Origin: Sphingobacteriia bacterium
GTDB lineage: Bacteria > Bacteroidota > Bacteroidia > Chitinophagales > Chitinophagaceae
Reading direction: 5' to 3'
Length of the DNA: 64,000 nt
Assembly (NCBI GenBank): GCA_017304675.1
Contig: JAFKLS010000020.1
Span: 180,300 to 244,299 of the forward strand
Part shown: positions 27,322 through 36,801 of the stretch, one piece after another
Position numbering within the stretch: the first letter of the stretch is position 1
Layout: each line of letters begins with the position of its first letter
Notes under the pieces: model-generated
Told to the model about the DNA's origin: nothing
Databases searched by the model: none
Seen by the model: only the letters and a program-made list of their open reading frames with translations
Program-made: the position numbers and the translations under genes

Positions 27322-28668
27322 ATGAAAAGAAAATTCATTTCTGCAGTTATCATTTTGTCCTTATCGGGCCAGTGGTCAAAAGCACAACAGGCATCAGACA
27401 GCTCAAGCTCTAAATGGTCAAGCCATTTTCAAACAACAATCATTACACAAACACACTCAGGTTTCAGGTCTTTATACAGCGGGCCTTATTCTTTGGCAGA
27501 CTCGGTAGAACCTATTGCAACAAGTTCTACAGCCACACTTTTCCTGGGTAGAAAATTATGGAAAGGCGCCGCCTTTTACTTTAACCCCGAAGTAACAGGA
27601 GGTAAAGGTTTAAGTTTTGCAACAGGTGTTGCCGGTGCATTGAATGGTGAAACATATCGTGTTGGTGAAGTAGAACCAAAAGTATTTATAGCCAGGGCCT
27701 ATCTGCAACAGCACATTCCACTGGGCAATACCGCCTACGAATATGTTGCAGATGATGCAAACCAGGTTGCCGATAAAGTACCTGTAAACAGAATTACCAT
27801 TACAGCCGGCAAATTTGCCATAGCAGATATTTATGATGATAATACTTACAGCAAAGACCCCCGTACACAGTTTTTTAACTGGTCTGTTTGGGCTAATGGC
27901 GCATGGGATTATCCTGCCAATACCAGGGGTTATACTATGGGCATAATTGCAGAATTAATAAAACCCAGATGGGCTCTTCGTATCTCCAGCGTAGCTGTGC
28001 CAAGGATTGCCAATTATCATTTAATGGAGTATAATATTAGCAAAGCGCACTCTGAAACGGTGGAGTTTGAACATAAATTTTCAATCAATAAAAGGCCGGG
28101 TAATATTCGCTTTACTGCCAGCCAAACTTTTTCCCAGGCACCATCTTATAAAGACGGTTTAAATGCAATTGCTGCAAACGACAATTTTTTATTAGATGTT
28201 ATACAAGGTATTGATGAACGTAAAGCATATGGCGGTAAAAAATACGGGCTTGGTTTAAACGTAGAATACGAATTAACAAAAGAGATGGGCTTTTTCAGCA
28301 GGCTCGGTTGGAACGATGGAAAATATGCTACCTGGGCTTTTACAGAAATAGATCAAACTGTAAATGCAGGGCTATCTGTTAAAGGAACAAAATGGAAAAG
28401 ACAGGATGATGTATTTGGAATAGCAGGAGTTGTAAATGGCATCTCAAAAGATCACAAAGAATATTTAAAAGCCGGAGGATATGGCTTTATTGTTGGCGAT
28501 GGCGGGCTGAATTATGGCAACGAAATGATTGTAGAAACTTATTACAATGCAAAGCTTACTAAGTTTTTCTGGCTAACATTCGATTATCAGTTCGTAAAAA
28601 ATCCGGGATATAATAAAGACAGAGGCCCTGTTCATGTATTCGGTATAAGAGGGCATGTTGAGCTGTAA
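27322..28668 (+). CDS. Porin-like outer-membrane protein (carbohydrate-porin type), paralogue 1
   Basis: 448 residues. Seen: signal peptide (ending near SKAQQ), then a series of aromatic/Gly beta strands filling the protein and ending in a terminal GHVEL-type strand, as in an outer-membrane barrel. Features shared with the protein at 50244-51569: NPEVTGGKGLS-type turn, GEVEPKVFIAR, DPRTQFFNWS, WDYPANTRGYTMG, AFTEID and NPGYNKDRGPVHV. The pattern resembles proteins annotated as OprB-type carbohydrate porins in Bacteroidota; the solute is unknown. It follows mgtA closely, so it may let Mg2+ or another solute in; this is positional inference. Confidence 0.68.
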   Translation: MKRKFISAVIILSLSGQWSKAQQASDSSSSKWSSHFQTTIITQTHSGFRSLYSGPYSLADSVEPIATSSTATLFLGRKLWKGAAFYFNPEVTGGKGLSFATGVAGALNGETYRVGEVEPKVFIARAYLQQHIPLGNTAYEYVADDANQVADKVPVNRITITAGKFAIADIYDDNTYSKDPRTQFFNWSVWANGAWDYPANTRGYTMGIIAELIKPRWALRISSVAVPRIANYHLMEYNISKAHSETVEFEHKFSINKRPGNIRFTASQTFSQAPSYKDGLNAIAANDNFLLDVIQGIDERKAYGGKKYGLGLNVEYELTKEMGFFSRLGWNDGKYATWAFTEIDQTVNAGLSVKGTKWKRQDDVFGIAGVVNGISKDHKEYLKAGGYGFIVGDGGLNYGNEMIVETYYNAKLTKFFWLTFDYQFVKNPGYNKDRGPVHVFGIRGHVEL

Positions 28669-28799
28669 TCACCAATTGAAAAACGAACCTTTATTAAAGT
28701 TAAAAGGCCATCTCAAAGAATTGAAACGGCCAATTTACCTGATAAATAACCCAACTAAAGAGTTAAAACAATAGTTTATTCCGTTACAGAACAACTGCA

Positions 28800-28837
28800 A
28801 AAAAGCAGTTCGGTATATCATTACTGAACTGCTTTTT
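28800..28837 (+). terminator. Intrinsic terminator after the first porin
   Basis: A stem of 16 pairs with one G-U (28800-28815 with 28822-28837), 6-nt loop, T5 at the 3' side and A5 at the 5' side, so it may work in both directions. It lies between the porin and the convergent LytTR gene. Confidence 0.88.
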
Positions 28838-28950
28838 ACATAAAATAACCTTGTATATTTAGTTAATCTGTAAAGGTTTAATAAAGTGATGCAATTTGAA
28901 AAATGGAGAGATGCGGATGCTTGGCAACGAAAGATTCTTGCACGGAAATA

Positions 28951-29688
28951 TTAATGCCCGTTAAGAAGGTCTACCAGTTCATCAATTTTATCGTTGGTAA
29001 TAGGCACTTCTACATCATCGTTTAATAAAACAGCTCCTGTGGTTCTTACTATTTTTTTAACGTAACGCGTGTTGATTAAAAAACTTCTGTGTGTTCTAAA
29101 GAAAAAAGTACTGCGTGTTGATAGAATGTCTTCAAAATATCTAAGGCTCTTACTAACCAGCAAAATATCATTCTGCTTCATGCCTATTTTGGAATAACTG
29201 CGCTCGGCTTTTACATATTTAATATCGTTCACTCCCAATACCTCATAGCCGTTCTGTGTTGGCACAACAATCTTCCTGTGCGATTCTTGATCAACCTGCT
29301 TCTTCGACACCAGTGTCGAGAACAGGTCGATATTCTTAATACGTTCCATTAATTCTTTTAATTTTTCAGTTTTTAGGGGTTTGAGTATATACTTAATGTT
29401 ATTCCTTTCAAAGACTTCAATCATTGCTTCATTGTATCGTATTATAAAAACAATACGATGGGCAATGGCATCTTCTGTAAACAAATCAAAAATTTGTTTG
29501 CTTTCAGCTTCCAGCAAGTCTACGTTCAAAAAGAAAACATCGGGTATTTCTTTCACTATACATCTTAATACTTCATTGAGGGTATAACATAAGGTAATGT
29601 CGTGAATGCTATCATCTACATGGTTTATAAGAGACCTTAGATATTGAGCATCTTCCTTAGAGGCATCAATAATCATTATTTTTCCCAT
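28951..29688 (-). CDS. LytTR-family response regulator with degenerate receiver
   Basis: 245 residues. Seen: receiver-like domain at about 1-120 and a LytTR DNA-binding domain at about 140-240 (VNDIKYVKAERSYSKI, FRTHRSFLINTRYVKKI). In the receiver the acidic pocket is only Asp8 (IDASKED) and the expected phosphoacceptor in the strand DVFFLNVDLLE is Asn55 where the family has Asp (FLD-I). The switch Lys (ILKPL) is kept. So it probably does not work by normal phosphorylation. No LytS-type kinase is adjacent. Targets unknown; LytTR regulators bind direct repeats. Confidence 0.85.
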   Translation of the reverse strand: MGKIMIIDASKEDAQYLRSLINHVDDSIHDITLCYTLNEVLRCIVKEIPDVFFLNVDLLEAESKQIFDLFTEDAIAHRIVFIIRYNEAMIEVFERNNIKYILKPLKTEKLKELMERIKNIDLFSTLVSKKQVDQESHRKIVVPTQNGYEVLGVNDIKYVKAERSYSKIGMKQNDILLVSKSLRYFEDILSTRSTFFFRTHRSFLINTRYVKKIVRTTGAVLLNDDVEVPITNDKIDELVDLLNGH

Positions 29689-30010
29689 TCTCTAGTGCTT
29701 GATACAGATAAATAAAGAAGCGGTATACCCTGATATTAAGTAATAATTAAAAATCGACTAAAGTACGGTTAAATAATTGACCTGACGAAATATCCAATCT
29801 AAAATATGCTTACAATAAAACACATTTGCAAAAAATTTAAACTCTGTATACAGTGTAAAGTGTTGTGTTTACACCTATTAATTTAATAGTAATCTTTATA
29901 CATCCATTGCATATTCGCATAACACACTAAACCAATGCAACGCTTTAAATTAATATGCGGGTACAGCCAGTAAACAAAACAAGCTATACAGTTTAATTCA
30001 CTCCGTTCTT
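29689..30010. other. 322-nt non-coding region upstream of the LytTR gene
   Basis: AT-rich with no convincing ORF. It holds a palindrome CTGTATACAG at 29844-29853 overlapping by one base a second inverted repeat GTGTAAA (29853-29859), N8, TTTACAC (29868-29874). These lie about 160-185 nt upstream of the LytTR start and could be an operator or a weak hairpin behind the 30011-30604 gene. No exact TAnnTTTG box is found close to 29688. Confidence 0.4.
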
Positions 30011-30604
30011 TTAGTAAAATCTTATTACAATTCCAGCGTTTGCCTGTTTAAATACACTTTTAATATTAGGGTTGCCTAAAGAGAATTTATCACAAACCTG
30101 CAGATTCATACCAATACGATCATTAAACCAAAAATAAGTTCCCACGCCTATAGTAGTTGCAAACAGGTTTTTACCTGTATTGGTAATGGTAGATGAATCG
30201 GCCATTATATAAGCACCTCCTGCGTAAACATATGGTTCAATCCAATCATCAAGTGGCAATAATTTTTTAAATGAATAACGCAGATTCAAATCTATAGATG
30301 TCATTTTAATCTCTGGTTTCGTATTCACTGTTTCAGGCTTGCCGGCTTTATATGTATTTTGAGAGAACATACCGTTTAAACTAAAACTCTTATTAATGAT
30401 ATAATCGGCATTTATTGATTTAACACTGGTGTACCATGATTTATCAAACCTGAAATAATCATTTAATACTCCGCCTGTATTGTTTACAAAGCTAAAGCCA
30501 ACTCCCAATCGCCATTTTTCTATATCATCGGAATGGTCGAATTGAGCTTGGCTTGCCAGGCTGCTCAGAACAATTGCCCAAAACATCATTAGCTGTTTTT
30601 TCAT
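30011..30604 (-). CDS. Outer-membrane beta-barrel protein, OmpX/OmpW-like size
   Basis: 197 residues. Seen: signal peptide MKKQLMMFWAIVLSSLASQA, then alternating aromatic/polar strands (WRLGVGFSFVNNTGG, SFSLNGMFSQNTY, EPYVYAGGAYI, FATTIGVGTYFWFNDRIGMNLQV) and a C-terminal IVIRFY ending in an aromatic residue, the mark of an outer-membrane barrel of about eight strands. No specific family or ligand is recognised. It lies between the LytTR gene and an NTF2-like gene on the same strand; it may be a target of that regulator, but only by position. Confidence 0.72.
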   Translation of the reverse strand: MKKQLMMFWAIVLSSLASQAQFDHSDDIEKWRLGVGFSFVNNTGGVLNDYFRFDKSWYTSVKSINADYIINKSFSLNGMFSQNTYKAGKPETVNTKPEIKMTSIDLNLRYSFKKLLPLDDWIEPYVYAGGAYIMADSSTITNTGKNLFATTIGVGTYFWFNDRIGMNLQVCDKFSLGNPNIKSVFKQANAGIVIRFY

Positions 30605-30693
30605 AGTTTATTATATTATGTGTTTAGAAGAATGTATTAAGAAATAGTTATTGATGCTATTGTAAAAGAAGAGCTGTTAAAGAAATATATGCC

Positions 30694-31197
30694 TTACATA
30701 TTTCTTACAATAGCATTTGAAAAAAAGTTTTTAATCCTTTGCTCATACTGCTTTCTCCAGAAAGGGAAACAAGATTTTATAAAGCCAACTATGCCATAAG
30801 CATGGGCTATAAACATTCTGCTTTTTACTTTATCTGACTGCGAAAATATTTTTCCATTATCAGCAATAATTACAGACTCAACATCCAGAATAACAGTTCT
30901 GTTCGTTTCAGGGTATTTAAAACATACGCAATATTTAACTACATTTTTATCAGTATCGGTATGGTATGCCCATGCCGATACCAATTTGGAGCTTTTAATA
31001 ATAAAGCTCCAAAACTGAACAAGCTCCGGATACGCCAGCCCTTTTTCTAACAGGTTTGTTGTGAAATATGAAGAATCTTCATAGCATTCAGCTAACTCAT
31101 CAAAATTTGCGTGATTTATGCAATTGATGAATCTGTGCACAGTGCTAATCCAACGGGAATCTTGCACTTGCATAACATAAGCAAGAGATTGTTCCAT
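30694..31197 (-). CDS. NTF2/SnoaL-like domain protein
   Basis: 167 residues, no signal peptide. Seen: VHRFINCINHANFDELAECYEDSSYFTTN near residue 20-48, which fits the first helices and strand of the SnoaL/NTF2 cone fold, then WAYHTDTDKNVVKYCVCF and VILDVESVIIADNGKI as later strands. The C-terminal third (YGIVGFIKSCFPFWRKQYE) is extra. NTF2-like proteins range from enzymes to scaffolds, so no activity can be named. It sits behind the exopolysaccharide locus on the same strand with a 94-nt gap, perhaps its last cistron. Confidence 0.55.
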   Translation of the reverse strand: MEQSLAYVMQVQDSRWISTVHRFINCINHANFDELAECYEDSSYFTTNLLEKGLAYPELVQFWSFIIKSSKLVSAWAYHTDTDKNVVKYCVCFKYPETNRTVILDVESVIIADNGKIFSQSDKVKSRMFIAHAYGIVGFIKSCFPFWRKQYEQRIKNFFSNAIVRNM

Positions 31198-31291
31198 AAG
31201 ATGATTTTGGATTTTGGTATTAAGGTTGTGATTTTAAAATTGCTTTGCCTATAACTATGAAGAAGTGAGTGGAAATATAGCAAGGGCTTAC

Positions 31292-32017
31292 TTAATATGC
31301 ATTAACCCCTTTGAATACGGATAAGAAAGTAAGGATGATAATTTTAATATCTAACCCAATACTCCAGTTTCTTATATAAGCCACATCGGCCCTAACCCTT
31401 AACTCCATATCATAATCGCTGGTAGTGGCACCTCTTAACCCGGTTGCCTGTGCCAAGCCCGTAATGCCTGGCTTTACCAACATACGCAACTCGTAATCTT
31501 CAAAATAGTCGAACCGATTGTCTAATACTTTTACATGCGGTCTTGGCCCCACCAGGCTCATCTCGCCTTTCAATACATTTATGAATTGAGGTAATTCATC
31601 CAAACTTGTTTTTCGTAAAAAAGCACCAATTGAAGTTACCCTGCTGTCGTTTTTAATGGCTTGCATAAATTTTCCCGAATGATCTGCCTCCGGGGCATTA
31701 TATGCCATAGACCTGAATTTGTATACTCTGAAAGGCTTACCGTTTAACCCGGTTCTTTCCTGGATGAAAAAAACGGGGCCTTTTGAATTTAGTTTAATGC
31801 ACAATGCTATTAGGGGGAATAGCCATGAGAAAATAAAAAGGAATAGTAATGCAGATAAAGCCAAATCGAAAAAACGTTTGCGCTTACTCATATTACATTC
31901 CAAAGCTTTGGCCTCTATAGTGCCATCCAGTATAGCCCACAAACGCCCATATTTAACAATACCAGGGCTAATAACGGCCTCGTGGGTATACGGAGAATTC
32001 TTAAGAATGGTTTTCAT
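31292..32017 (-). CDS. Initiating undecaprenyl-phosphate sugar-1-phosphate transferase
   Basis: Starts the exopolysaccharide repeat unit by moving a sugar-1-phosphate from a nucleotide sugar to undecaprenyl phosphate at the inner membrane. Seen: 241 residues of the short, single re-entrant helix type (PF02397): KRFFDLALSALLFLFIF helix, KLNSKGPVFFIQERTGL, VYKFRSM, LRKTSLDELPQFINVL and SLVGPRPH. It lacks the N-terminal four-helix/CoA-binding domain of WcaJ/WbaP. It is the last transferase-type gene of the minus-strand locus, 24 nt after the epimerase gene. The sugar is unknown. Confidence 0.92.
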   Translation of the reverse strand: MKTILKNSPYTHEAVISPGIVKYGRLWAILDGTIEAKALECNMSKRKRFFDLALSALLFLFIFSWLFPLIALCIKLNSKGPVFFIQERTGLNGKPFRVYKFRSMAYNAPEADHSGKFMQAIKNDSRVTSIGAFLRKTSLDELPQFINVLKGEMSLVGPRPHVKVLDNRFDYFEDYELRMLVKPGITGLAQATGLRGATTSDYDMELRVRADVAYIRNWSIGLDIKIIILTFLSVFKGVNAY

Positions 32018-32041
32018 AAAATATGTATTAGAAGATAATGG

Positions 32042-33097
32042 TTACACTTTATAAAAATCCCTGTACCAGTTAACAAACCTGCGAACACCTTTATGCAAAT
32101 GGGTAGAGGGTTTATAATTGAACTGATTGATTAAGGGGGAAACATCGGCGTAAGTTTTATAAACATCCCCCGGCTGAATAGGCAGAAATTTTTTATGCGC
32201 CTGCCTGCCGGTTTCCTGTTCAATCAATTCAATAAAATCAAGCAATTTCACCGGCTGGCTATTACCAATATTATATACCTTGTACGGTGCATAAGAGCTG
32301 GAGGGATCAAATGTTTTATCGGCTATGTTTTGTTCTTTTACCGGTGGTTCAGCATCTACAATCCTGGCAATGCCTTCAACAATATCGTCTATATACGTAA
32401 AATCTCTCAGCATATCGCCATTATTGTACACTTTTATTTCTTCACCATTTAAAATGGCTTTTGTAAAAAGAAAAAGAGCCATATCCGGTCTTCCCCAGGG
32501 GCCATATACTGTAAAAAAACGCAAGCCTGTTGTAGGCAGGTTATAAATATTGCTATATACATGCGCCATTAACTCGTTGCTTCTTTTGCTTGCAGCATAT
32601 ACCGAAACGGGGTGATCAACATTTTGTTTGGTGGAAAATATTTCTTCTTTACTCATTCCATAAACACTGGAGCTGCTTGCATAAAGCAAGTGCTTAACAT
32701 TCCATTGCTTACAGCATTCCAAAATATTTACAAACCCGAGAACATTGCTGGATATATATGCTTTAGGGTTTTCTACACTATATCGCACCCCTGCCTGTGC
32801 GGCCAGGTTAATTACAACTTCAAATTGAAAACGGGCAAATATTTTTTCTATAGCATCGTCATCCTCCAATTTCATTTTATAAAAAACGTAGTTGTCATAT
32901 GCACTGCTCTTAATTTCTTCGTTGTAAACAATGTTATCCGTTGCTATTCCCGATGCTTGCAGCCTTCCTAATTTTAATTGAACGTCATAATAGTCATTGA
33001 TGGAGTCTATGCCAACTACATCGTGCCCGTTGGTTAGTAGTTTATTCACTAAATGAAAACCGATAAAGCCGGCGCTACCGGTAACTAAAATTCTCAT
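32042..33097 (-). CDS. NDP-sugar 4-epimerase, UDP-glucuronate 4-epimerase-like
   Basis: An extended short-chain dehydrogenase supplying a nucleotide sugar for the polysaccharide. Seen: 351 residues; NAD-binding GSAGFIGFHL at 7-16; DSINDYYDVQLKLGRL, typical of the UDP-glucuronate 4-epimerase group; NLAAQAGVRYSVENP; catalytic SSSSVYG and YAASKRSNE (Tyr-x3-Lys); GLRFFTVYGPWGRPDMA. These signatures favour UDP-glucuronate to UDP-galacturonate, so the polymer may be acidic; that is inference. Gap of 24 nt to the sugar transferase gene. Confidence 0.88.
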   Translation of the reverse strand: MRILVTGSAGFIGFHLVNKLLTNGHDVVGIDSINDYYDVQLKLGRLQASGIATDNIVYNEEIKSSAYDNYVFYKMKLEDDDAIEKIFARFQFEVVINLAAQAGVRYSVENPKAYISSNVLGFVNILECCKQWNVKHLLYASSSSVYGMSKEEIFSTKQNVDHPVSVYAASKRSNELMAHVYSNIYNLPTTGLRFFTVYGPWGRPDMALFLFTKAILNGEEIKVYNNGDMLRDFTYIDDIVEGIARIVDAEPPVKEQNIADKTFDPSSSYAPYKVYNIGNSQPVKLLDFIELIEQETGRQAHKKFLPIQPGDVYKTYADVSPLINQFNYKPSTHLHKGVRRFVNWYRDFYKV

Positions 33098-33140
33098 GAT
33101 ACTGTTTCTTAAAGTCTTTACAATAGTTAAGGAGGAAGTG

Positions 33141-34547
33141 CTATTGTTTAATATGTGCTATGTATACCTTATTGGCCAGGCCTTTATTAGTTAACCTGAT
33201 TTTGTTTGATGGAGATAAAATAATATCCTGCGAAGCACTGGCCTCTTCAACTAAAAGGTTATTGGTTTTAAAAACGGAGCCTATAACAATTTTTTCAGGT
33301 AGCTCTATTTCACTGTTGGCATTCAAAAAAATAAAAAAAAGTTTTCCGGTAAAAGGTTGAATAGCATATATAGCTTTACTGCTAATAAATGCAGTAGGAC
33401 TTTTATATATTGCCCCGTCCCACTTTCGTTGTTGTAAATCTGTGCCGTTAAGATTCTCCCATGTAGTTAGCGCTCTTACCAGTTTTAATCTATCCGGAAC
33501 TTCTGAAATATTTTTATAATCAGGCATATTACCAGTGCCGCCAAATCTGCCAAACCATACAAAAGCAGAGCCGTTAATAGCCGCTTTTGCAGCAATCAGC
33601 CTGTTACTTTCTTCATCAAATACATCGGGTGTAGATGAAATAAAAAAACCTTTCCGAAGCAATCCTGAATTGTAAATTTTAGGGTCATCTACAAAATCCG
33701 TTCCTTTACTTTCCTGGCTAATAATATCAGGAGTTATCTCTTTTTTATCAGCCCTGTTTTCAATCGGCTCAATCCAATCACCAATAATATGATATGGCTC
33801 ACTGATAAAGTGTGCATTAGCGTTTATTTTTCTGGCGGCTTTATACAGCTCTTTGTAAAATGCGAGATGACCATCTGTATATGTATCGTAATTTACACTT
33901 GTGCTGTTATAATGTGCCCCTCCGTTTTTGTTTGTCCAGAAAGACAAATTCACCTGTTTTAATACACTTTTTGCTGTATCCCAAAAATCTCCTGTTGGTC
34001 GCGGATCGTCCCAGGCAAAACCGGTAAATTTAAATTTAGGGTTACGTGCTGTTATTCCTGTTACATAGTTCATAATAGAATCCACCGTATAAGTGATTAC
34101 TTTTTCTTGCTGAAAATCTAACAATACTGTAAAGGGGTAAACATTGTTGTTTTTCTTGTTTAACCAAACCCAACCTGTAGCAAGATTATCCGGGAAAGCA
34201 TGCAGTGTATCTTTAAGAACACAATAATTTTCGTAGAACTGTTTTTCTTTTTCGGAATATTTTTTTCGCTGGTCGATTAACCTATTGTAAGTAATGTATT
34301 CAGGTGTTTCAATATAAAAACCCATTCCGTTAGACAGGCTGTCTAACTCCATTCCAACCTGGTAAAACACATATTCATACCCCATTTGACGGGCATATGC
34401 TAAATTTTCATGTGGCTTACCTCTCCATGAAATACCGTAAAAGTTTCTATAATCAGTTGCTGCAACAGGCAACTGTGCTTGCATTGTTTCATTTAACGAA
34501 AACACTATTAAGCTAACTAAGAGAAACTTTTTTTTCAAGAAGCTCAT
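33141..34547 (-). CDS. Secreted glycosidase-like protein of the exopolysaccharide locus, unknown
   Basis: 468 residues, no family named with confidence. Seen: signal peptide (FLLVSLIVFSLNETMQAQ), then a region reading like a TIM-barrel glycosidase: DYRNFYGISWRGKPHENLAYA, KFKFTGFAWDDPRPTGDFWD, NANAHFISEPYHIIGDWIEP, FVWFGRFGGTGNMPDY, with clustered Asp/Glu/Trp that could be catalytic or sugar-binding, and a small beta-rich C-terminal domain. It overlaps the preceding glycosyltransferase gene by 35 nt, so it is translated with the locus. A polymer-trimming or release enzyme is likely by context only. Confidence 0.62.
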   Translation of the reverse strand: MSFLKKKFLLVSLIVFSLNETMQAQLPVAATDYRNFYGISWRGKPHENLAYARQMGYEYVFYQVGMELDSLSNGMGFYIETPEYITYNRLIDQRKKYSEKEKQFYENYCVLKDTLHAFPDNLATGWVWLNKKNNNVYPFTVLLDFQQEKVITYTVDSIMNYVTGITARNPKFKFTGFAWDDPRPTGDFWDTAKSVLKQVNLSFWTNKNGGAHYNSTSVNYDTYTDGHLAFYKELYKAARKINANAHFISEPYHIIGDWIEPIENRADKKEITPDIISQESKGTDFVDDPKIYNSGLLRKGFFISSTPDVFDEESNRLIAAKAAINGSAFVWFGRFGGTGNMPDYKNISEVPDRLKLVRALTTWENLNGTDLQQRKWDGAIYKSPTAFISSKAIYAIQPFTGKLFFIFLNANSEIELPEKIVIGSVFKTNNLLVEEASASQDIILSPSNKIRLTNKGLANKVYIAHIKQ

Positions 34548-35628
34548 TATAAACTTTTATGGTTTCACCGGCAATATGCTTCCAGTTATACCTTGTCATA
34601 TCGTATTTTCTATCCTGCAACGCAGAAGTGTTATTTTTAAATGTTAACAGTTTTCGGGCTAAAGCATTTACATCACCTGTTGTAAAATAATCATCCTCTA
34701 AAAGTTGTACCTGCAGATTGGCTTTAATGTTTGATGCGAGAATGGGCAAACCATAAGACATTGCTTCCAATAGCGATATAGGTAACCCTTCATAATACGA
34801 AGGCAAAACAAATAATGCAGCATTAGCAAACAATTGATTCAACGTATTCCCTTTTACAAAACCGGGCAATATTACGCCTGCCTCCTTTGCCTGCTTTTTT
34901 AAAGATTCGGAGTATGCCGTTGCATGATCTGCATCGCCGGCAATTACCAACTTGTATGGCGTACCTTTAAATACCTGCTGATACGCTTTTATCAAATAAT
35001 CGAACCCTTTCTCGGGTACAAATCTTCCCAAAGAAAAAATATACATTCCTTTTATAAGGCCTAGTTCCTGCAATATCTTATCATCGTTACTTAATTCAGG
35101 TTTAATAACTCCATTAGGTATTACTACAGCATTCGAAAAATTATACTTCAGCTGTAATTGTTCTTTTATGTCTTCAGAAATAACGATCAATTTATTTGCA
35201 AAACGAACGCCAGACCATTCGCCTAATTTCAATATTGTTTTGGCCAGTTTACCCCATTTCTTCCTTTCATAATCCGGGCCATGGTGTGTTACTACTGTTT
35301 TCATTCCCAAAAAACGTGCAACAGGTGTTATTATGCTTGGTCCAATTGCATGTATATGAACAATATCCGGCTTCTTTATAAATGCATATAAAATGCCCAA
35401 TAGCGAATGAACAAAAGCTTCAAGCGATTTATGTTTAGGTGCATAAATTGTTTTCAAGTGTACTCCATTATATTGAATGTCTTTTTTCTTAACGTAACAA
35501 GATCTTCCTATAACTGTAACATCTATGCTTCCATTTTGTGAAATGAGAGGATACAGATGTTCACAATGAGATTCAACACCTCCCATAATATTTGGAATGC
35601 CCCTTGTTCCTATTACAATCACTTTCAT
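34513..35628 (-). CDS. GT4-family glycosyltransferase (first of three in a row)
   Basis: 371 residues. Seen: N-terminal Rossmann domain opening VIVIGTRGIPNIMGGVE with a Gly-rich loop, IVHIHAIGPS, VVTHHGPDY; C-terminal domain with FSLGRFVPEKGFDYLIKAY and the retaining GT4 nucleotide-sugar motif YYEGLPISLLEAMSYGLPIL (Glu-x7-Glu). Cytosolic, adds one sugar to the lipid-linked repeat; donor and acceptor unknown. It overlaps its upstream neighbour by 4 nt (start/stop overlap) and its downstream neighbour by 35 nt. Confidence 0.93.
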   Translation of the reverse strand: MKVIVIGTRGIPNIMGGVESHCEHLYPLISQNGSIDVTVIGRSCYVKKKDIQYNGVHLKTIYAPKHKSLEAFVHSLLGILYAFIKKPDIVHIHAIGPSIITPVARFLGMKTVVTHHGPDYERKKWGKLAKTILKLGEWSGVRFANKLIVISEDIKEQLQLKYNFSNAVVIPNGVIKPELSNDDKILQELGLIKGMYIFSLGRFVPEKGFDYLIKAYQQVFKGTPYKLVIAGDADHATAYSESLKKQAKEAGVILPGFVKGNTLNQLFANAALFVLPSYYEGLPISLLEAMSYGLPILASNIKANLQVQLLEDDYFTTGDVNALARKLLTFKNNTSALQDRKYDMTRYNWKHIAGETIKVYNELLEKKVSLS

Positions 35629-36704
35629 GCAGCGGCTTCTATTAGTTGCTGATACTTTCTGCGAAATTGCTCTACTGAATAGTTGTTTTGTAAATGCACT
35701 TTACTGTTTTTACCCATCCATTGCCGTTTGGGTTCATCAACAATGAGCGTACTTACAGCTGCAATTATTTCAGGTACGTTTTTTACTGTAGTTAAATACC
35801 CGGTAGTTTCATGAATTACTAATTCATTATTATCTCCCACATTAGTGGCTACAACGGGCAGGTTGGCATTCATAGCCTCCATAATAGAATTGCTCGTGCC
35901 TTCAAAAATAGAAGTGGACAAATAAATATCTGCTTCATCTAACAATTCGGAAATATTACCTGGATTGATATAAATTTTTACTACTGACTCCAAATTTAAT
36001 TCTGCAATCTGATTACGGATCTCTTTTTCCAATGCCCCATATCCAACAACCAGATATTGTATGTTAGCATATATTTTACTTACCTGATGAATAACACGTA
36101 ATGCCGTATCATAATCTTTTTGTGGCACAAAACGGCCAACCGAAATAATGCGAACAATATTATCTTTTTTTTGTTTTGGTGTATAAGCGGTAATATGCTC
36201 AAAACAATTAGGTATCACCACCATTTTGTTGTTCATAAAACCACGCTGTTCAAAATAACGTTTGCCAGAAAAACAGTTTAAAATCGTTTTTGTAGAAAAA
36301 AAATTACACAGGTAACGCTCTATTATTGATTTTACAGGTGGCAGATATGCATTTCGTACACCAGGATATATATGTTGTATACCTGATAAACGCGCTGTTA
36401 GCACAGCGAAAAGGTTAGCGGCGGTAAGGTAACTGAAAATGTATTCTATTTTGTTTTGTTTGATATATGTATAGAACCTGTATATTCTTAATAAGAGATT
36501 CCCATTGAATGCAGTATAGTTAACATTTGAGCTCTCAGAAAGTAATTGCAGGTATTTAGGTTCCTGGTGCTTTGCATTCAAAACAATATAATGTACGTTA
36601 TAAAGTTCGTTTAATGATTTGGCCAGCAATACAGATTGTTTTTCTGCACCACCGCTTGTAAGGTTCTTTACCACTAATAGAACTTCTTTTTTATGAAACT
36701 GCAT
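35625..36704 (-). CDS. GT4-family glycosyltransferase (second)
   Basis: 359 residues. Seen: KNLTSGGAEKQSVLLAKSL acceptor-side loop typical of GT4 enzymes, ISVGRFVPQKDYDTALRVI at the domain junction, and IFEGTSNSIMEAMNANLPVV with the Glu-x7-Glu pair. No signal peptide or membrane helix. It is coupled by a 4-nt overlap to the next gene; a 97-nt gap separates it from the third GT4 gene. Function in repeat-unit assembly is inferred from family and context. Confidence 0.92.
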   Translation of the reverse strand: MQFHKKEVLLVVKNLTSGGAEKQSVLLAKSLNELYNVHYIVLNAKHQEPKYLQLLSESSNVNYTAFNGNLLLRIYRFYTYIKQNKIEYIFSYLTAANLFAVLTARLSGIQHIYPGVRNAYLPPVKSIIERYLCNFFSTKTILNCFSGKRYFEQRGFMNNKMVVIPNCFEHITAYTPKQKKDNIVRIISVGRFVPQKDYDTALRVIHQVSKIYANIQYLVVGYGALEKEIRNQIAELNLESVVKIYINPGNISELLDEADIYLSTSIFEGTSNSIMEAMNANLPVVATNVGDNNELVIHETTGYLTTVKNVPEIIAAVSTLIVDEPKRQWMGKNSKVHLQNNYSVEQFRRKYQQLIEAAA

Positions 36705-36801
36705 AAACCTATCGTCAATAAATTTTATGTTACCAGATGTTTTCTGCCAAATTTGTTGATATCATACCTTTTAACAATGTACCTGTATTTACAATCATTA
36801 T

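Noticed and set aside
28889..28954. Plus-strand 21-codon ORF between the porin and LytTR genes
   Set aside because: Overlaps the LytTR stop, no promoter box of its own close by and no second example; too short to support.
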